From Andreesenia sp964489735 (lineage in GTDB: Bacteria; Bacillota; Clostridia; Tissierellales; Gottschalkiaceae), in the NCBI GenBank assembly GCA_964489735.1, contig CAZBAL010000045.1:1-10007 (forward strand): a stretch of DNA of 10,007 nucleotides, read 5' to 3'. Positions 7,037-10,007 of this stretch are shown piece by piece. The stretch's first letter is position 1. Every line of letters begins with the position of its first letter. A program made the position numbers and the translations under genes. Under the pieces are notes generated by a model, which had not been told where the DNA came from, did no database searches, and saw only the letters and a list, made by a program, of their open reading frames with translations.

Positions 7037-7924
7037 ATGTTTCTTGTTTTTGATATAGGTGGTTCGTCAACGAAAATAGCTATTTTAGACGAAAATTCCA
7101 ATATTATTAAAAAAAATAAATTAAAAGCTAAAAAAGATTTGAAAAGCTTTCTTGATATGCTAGAAGAACAAGTTAGAAAACATAGTGAAGAATTTAATGT
7201 AGAGGCAATTGGTTTTTCATCACCAGGTACAGTAGACCCTATTACTGGAAAAGTTGGAGGGATTAGTGCTCTAGAATATATTCATACATATAACTTTGCT
7301 TATCATATTCAAGAAAAGTTCAATTTGCCTGTAGCTATTGAAAATGATGCAAATTGTTCGGCTCTAGCTGAGATACATCTAGCTAAGCCCAAAGAAAAAT
7401 CAATAGCATTTGTTGTTATAGGATCTGGTATAGGTGGAGCCATTATTTATGATGGCGAGCTTATTAAGAGTCGTAGACTTGAGGCTGGAGAATTTGGATA
7501 TATGATTTTAGATGAACAAGAGGGAAAACTTGAAAACTTTTCAAGGTTGGCTACACTTCCAAATGTTAGTAGGATTTTAGAAGAGAAGTATCATATAGTA
7601 GCAAATACATATCAGATAATGAATCAATTTGCTAAAAAAGTTGAGCCTTATTATAGCGAAGTAAAGAAAATGTATAAGTTTCTAGGTATAGGTCTCTACA
7701 ATATTCAATATGCCTTTGATCCAGAAGTCATATATATTGGAGGAGCCATAAGCCAATCTGAAGATTATATGAGAGAACTTCGAAAAACTTTGGAAGAAGG
7801 AATATTTAAGGAAGCAGATATTAATTTAAGAAATGTAACTTATTTTAATGATAATAATATATATGGCGCATATGCGAATTTAATGAAGAGTATTAAAGAA
7901 GGGAGAAAATTATGTATACAATAG
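7037..7924 (+). CDS. ROK-family sugar kinase, BglK-like (possible beta-disaccharide kinase)
   Basis: ATP-dependent sugar kinase of the ROK family, cytoplasmic. Visible motifs: phosphate-binding FDIGGSSTK (residues 5-13), IENDANC with catalytic Asp104, the glycine-rich VVIGSGIGGAI, EAGEFGYM (149-156) and YIGGAIS near the C-terminus. There is no DNA-binding N-terminal domain, so it is an enzyme rather than a NagC/XylR repressor. It lacks the CxCGxxGCxE zinc motif, and the ExGH histidine is replaced by Tyr155. EFGYM, IENDANC and GLYNIQYAFDPEVIYIGG all resemble, as I recall them, the beta-glucoside kinase BglK and the ROK protein of the pneumococcal N-glycan locus. The start is set by AGGAGA, 6 nt before the ATG. 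The end overlaps the next kinase gene by 13 nt. The family is certain. Phosphorylation of a disaccharide such as a beta-mannoside or beta-glucoside is inference. Confidence 0.88.
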   Translation: MFLVFDIGGSSTKIAILDENSNIIKKNKLKAKKDLKSFLDMLEEQVRKHSEEFNVEAIGFSSPGTVDPITGKVGGISALEYIHTYNFAYHIQEKFNLPVAIENDANCSALAEIHLAKPKEKSIAFVVIGSGIGGAIIYDGELIKSRRLEAGEFGYMILDEQEGKLENFSRLATLPNVSRILEEKYHIVANTYQIMNQFAKKVEPYYSEVKKMYKFLGIGLYNIQYAFDPEVIYIGGAISQSEDYMRELRKTLEEGIFKEADINLRNVTYFNDNNIYGAYANLMKSIKEGRKLCIQ

Positions 7925-8811
7925 GTGTTGATATTGGCGGCACGAATGCAAGGGTTGCACTTTTAGATGAGAAATTCAATATCTTGAAAAAAGAGGTTGT
8001 TCAAACTAAAGATGTTGAATTCGAAAATATATTAAATCTTATAATTGCAATTATTAAAAAAGTGGACCCAGATAATAAATCAAATGTAATCGGTATATGT
8101 TCTCCTGGTCCTTTAGATAAAGAACAAGGCATGATACTGGATGCTCCAAATCTACCATTATGGAGAAATAAACCTTTTGTGGATAGGATCAAAGAAGCAA
8201 CTGGTAAAAATGTATATCTAACAAATGATGCAAATGCTGCGGCAATTGCTCAAGCGATAGATGATAATCATGAGATGCTAGTATTTATTACTGTTAGTAC
8301 AGGAGTAGGTGGTGGCATAGTTTATAAACAACAATTAATTGAAGGTAAGCATGTATATGCTGGTGAGTTTGGCACGATGATCATATCTGATGAAGATAGA
8401 AAGCATTCTCAGCTTTATCCAGGAACATTAGAAAGTCTGTGTTCTGGAACAGCTCTATCTCTTGAGGCAACAAGAAGATATGGGGAAAGTGTAAGTACAA
8501 AAGAACTATTTACTAGATATGAACAAAATGATCCAATAGCTCTAGAGATAATTGAGAGATGGGTGGAACATTTCTCAAGAGCGATAGCAAACTTACTTCA
8601 AATAATCGAGCCTGAGGTATTTTACCTTGGAGGTTCAGTAATAACTAATAACTCATGGCTTTTAGACAAAATCGAAGATAGAACAAAAAATAAAGTCTAT
8701 GAGGGATTAAAAGATAAAATAGTGCTAAAGCTTGCTAAATACGCTGATGATGCGGGTATAGTAGGTGCGGCATTCAACGGATATGTGAGAGATAGGGAGG
8801 AAAAGCTATGA
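7912..8811 (+). CDS. Second ROK-family sugar kinase (hexose or HexNAc kinase)
   Basis: ROK kinase of 299 residues without a DNA-binding domain. Motifs: VDIGGTNAR (residues 6-14), APNLPLWRNKP, the glucokinase-like sugar-site strand, TNDANAAA with catalytic Asp106, TVSTGVGGGIV, YAGEFGTM (149-156) and the typical GTLESLCSGTAL followed by EVFYLGGSV. The zinc-binding CxCGxxGCxE motif is absent, and the ExGH histidine is Thr155. It differs from the preceding kinase in the sugar-site segments, so it is not a simple tandem copy and probably uses a different sugar. Free mannose from GH38/GH125, or GlcNAc/glucose from GH1, are candidates. GGGAG (7901-7905) precedes the ATG by 6 nt. The start overlaps the upstream kinase by 13 nt and the stop overlaps GH1 by 4 nt (ATGA). 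Substrate is unknown. Confidence 0.88.
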   Translation: MYTIGVDIGGTNARVALLDEKFNILKKEVVQTKDVEFENILNLIIAIIKKVDPDNKSNVIGICSPGPLDKEQGMILDAPNLPLWRNKPFVDRIKEATGKNVYLTNDANAAAIAQAIDDNHEMLVFITVSTGVGGGIVYKQQLIEGKHVYAGEFGTMIISDEDRKHSQLYPGTLESLCSGTALSLEATRRYGESVSTKELFTRYEQNDPIALEIIERWVEHFSRAIANLLQIIEPEVFYLGGSVITNNSWLLDKIEDRTKNKVYEGLKDKIVLKLAKYADDAGIVGAAFNGYVRDREEKL

Positions 8812-9968
8812 TTAGATTTCCGGAAGGATTCCTATTTGGATCTGCAAGCTCGGCTACTCAAACGGAGGGAGCAAGCTTAAAAGATGGGAAAAAACAAAAT
8901 ATTTGGGATTTATGGTATGAGTTAGAACCATATAAATTTCGTGATCAAATTGGTCCAGATGAGACTAGTGGATTTTATGATAATTATAAAGAAGACATCA
9001 AATTGTTAAAACAAACGGGACATAATTCATATAGAACTTCAATTAGCTGGTCTAGGCTATTTCCAGATGGTTTTGGAGAGATAAACCAAAAAGCAGTTGA
9101 GTTTTATACAGACGTTTTTGAAAGAATAAAAGCCGAAGGAATTGAGTTATTTGTGAATCTATATCATTTTGATATGCCTGCATCACTTCAAGAAATTGGT
9201 GGATGGGATAATAAGCAAGTTGTTGAATACTATGTTTCTTATGCAAAAAAAGCATTTGAACTTTTTGGACATCTAGTAGATAGATGGTTTACATTTAATG
9301 AACCGATTGTTCATGTTGAGTGTGGATATTTGCTTCAATATCACTATCCTATGGAAGTAAACCCAAAAAAAGCAGTTCAAGTTGCTTTTAATACACAATT
9401 AGCATCAGCAAAAGCGATAAAGGTATTTAAAGAGATGGAAATCAATGCAAAAATAGGGATAATTTTGAACCTTACTCCAGCGTACCCAAGATCCAATCAT
9501 CCTGAAGATGTTAAGGCGGCTGAATATGCAGAATTATTTGCCAAAAAATCATTTTTAGATCCATCTGTACTTGGTAAATACCCAAAAGAGTTAGTTGAAG
9601 TAATAAAGTCAGAAAATCTAATGCCTGACTATACAGATGAAGAGTTAAAAATTATTGAAGAAAATACCGTTGAATTCTTAGGGGTTAATTACTATCAACC
9701 ACTAAGGGTTAGACAGATGCCATATAGATTATTGGATGATGCAATATTTATGCCAACAAATTATTACCTACCATATGAAATGCCTGGTCGTAGATTGAAT
9801 CCATATAGAGGATGGGAGATTTACCCGGATGCGGTATATGATATTGGAATCGATATTAGGGACAACTACAATAATATTGAATGGTTAATATCAGAGAATG
9901 GAATGGGTGTTGAGGATGAGGAAAGATTTAGAGTCGATGGCCAAATTCAAGATGACTACAGAATATAA
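8808..9968 (+). CDS. GH1 phospho-beta-glucosidase-like enzyme, ended early by an in-frame TAA
   Basis: Retaining beta-glycosidase of family GH1. It starts at an ATG overlapping the kinase stop (ATGA), with AGGGAGG at 8794-8800. Motifs: FPEGFLFGSASSATQTEGA at the start, with Gln18 in the glycone site; LYHFDMP, with His120; WFTFNEP, with acid/base Glu165; GVNYYQP; and WLISENGMG, with nucleophile Glu363. LYHFDMP, NEPIVHVECGY and YYQP recall the phospho-beta-glucosidase-like subgroup. The 386 residues fall short of the usual 450-480. The stop follows DDYRI, where other GH1 proteins continue into the last barrel helix and the W-x-W sugar-binding segment, and the frame stays open with GH1-like residues afterwards. 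Both catalytic Glu are present, but the barrel end and the C-terminal phosphate-binding site would be missing. It is probably a nonsense-mutated gene or a sequence error; the 3' end lies outside the window. Confidence 0.85.
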   Translation: MIRFPEGFLFGSASSATQTEGASLKDGKKQNIWDLWYELEPYKFRDQIGPDETSGFYDNYKEDIKLLKQTGHNSYRTSISWSRLFPDGFGEINQKAVEFYTDVFERIKAEGIELFVNLYHFDMPASLQEIGGWDNKQVVEYYVSYAKKAFELFGHLVDRWFTFNEPIVHVECGYLLQYHYPMEVNPKKAVQVAFNTQLASAKAIKVFKEMEINAKIGIILNLTPAYPRSNHPEDVKAAEYAELFAKKSFLDPSVLGKYPKELVEVIKSENLMPDYTDEELKIIEENTVEFLGVNYYQPLRVRQMPYRLLDDAIFMPTNYYLPYEMPGRRLNPYRGWEIYPDAVYDIGIDIRDNYNNIEWLISENGMGVEDEERFRVDGQIQDDYRI

Positions 9969-10007
9969 TTCTTAAAATATCACCATAAATTCTTACACAC
10001 AGCAATT
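9969..10007 (+). pseudogene. In-frame GH1 continuation after the premature stop, cut by the window edge
   Basis: Read in the same frame directly after the TAA, these 39 bases give FLKYHHKFLHTAI with no further stop. GH1 enzymes typically continue after DYRI with an acidic residue, then a segment like FLKEHL-WLHKAIEEG. The match in position and composition indicates leftover coding sequence of the same gene. A one-base change from GAA (Glu) would give TAA; from the commoner Asp codons two changes are needed. Only 13 codons are visible. Confidence 0.7.

Noticed and set aside
8001..8192. Minus-strand open frame inside the second kinase gene
   Set aside because: Lies opposite the conserved ROK sugar-site region and shows no features of its own.
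9052..9255. Minus-strand open frame inside GH1
   Set aside because: Lies opposite conserved GH1 motifs (LYHFDMP region), with no start signal or recognisable product.

Overview
This AT-rich window has Gram-positive features: a lipoprotein with a LAAC lipobox, strong AAGGAGG-type ribosome binding sites, heavy use of AGA/TTA/ATA codons, and tightly packed overlapping genes. It most likely comes from a low-GC Bacillota, perhaps a host-associated Clostridia/Tissierellia-type anaerobe. There is no rRNA, tRNA or other firm marker, so the genus cannot be named.

Layout. (1) Bases 1-2187 hold the end of a sugar ABC importer: the 3' part of an LplC/YtcP-like permease, then a strongly translated lipoprotein solute-binding protein. 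A strong hairpin terminator and a 58-bp palindrome follow. (2) Bases 2298-6202 hold two cytoplasmic alpha-mannosidases, GH38 and GH125, overlapping by 1 nt. (3) Bases 6205-6240 form a bidirectional terminator. An RpiR-type sugar-phosphate regulator follows on the minus strand (6243-6977). (4) Divergent from the regulator, bases 7037 to the window end hold two consecutive ROK-family sugar kinases and a GH1 phospho-beta-glucosidase-like gene. These are overlapped by 13 and 4 nt and so are surely co-transcribed.

How it fits together (inference). The importer brings in alpha-mannosides, probably fragments of host N-glycans or yeast mannan. GH38 and GH125 trim them inside the cell. The first ROK protein resembles beta-glucoside kinase (BglK), and the GH1 belongs to a group with phospho-beta-glucosidase features. 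Together they suggest a 'phosphorylate the disaccharide, then split it' step. After alpha-mannose is removed from an N-glycan, Man-beta-1,4-GlcNAc remains, so this pair could be a route for that core disaccharide. The second ROK could phosphorylate free mannose or another released hexose/HexNAc. RpiR would sense a sugar phosphate and control one or both units.

The most concrete oddity is at the right end. The GH1 reading frame is closed by an in-frame TAA at 9966-9968, yet the same frame continues to the window edge with residues typical of GH1 after that point. The gene therefore looks interrupted by a nonsense codon, and loses its C-terminal part, rather than naturally ending there. No CRISPR array, insertion sequence, tRNA or riboswitch was seen. 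No intergenic stretch exceeds about 115 bases.
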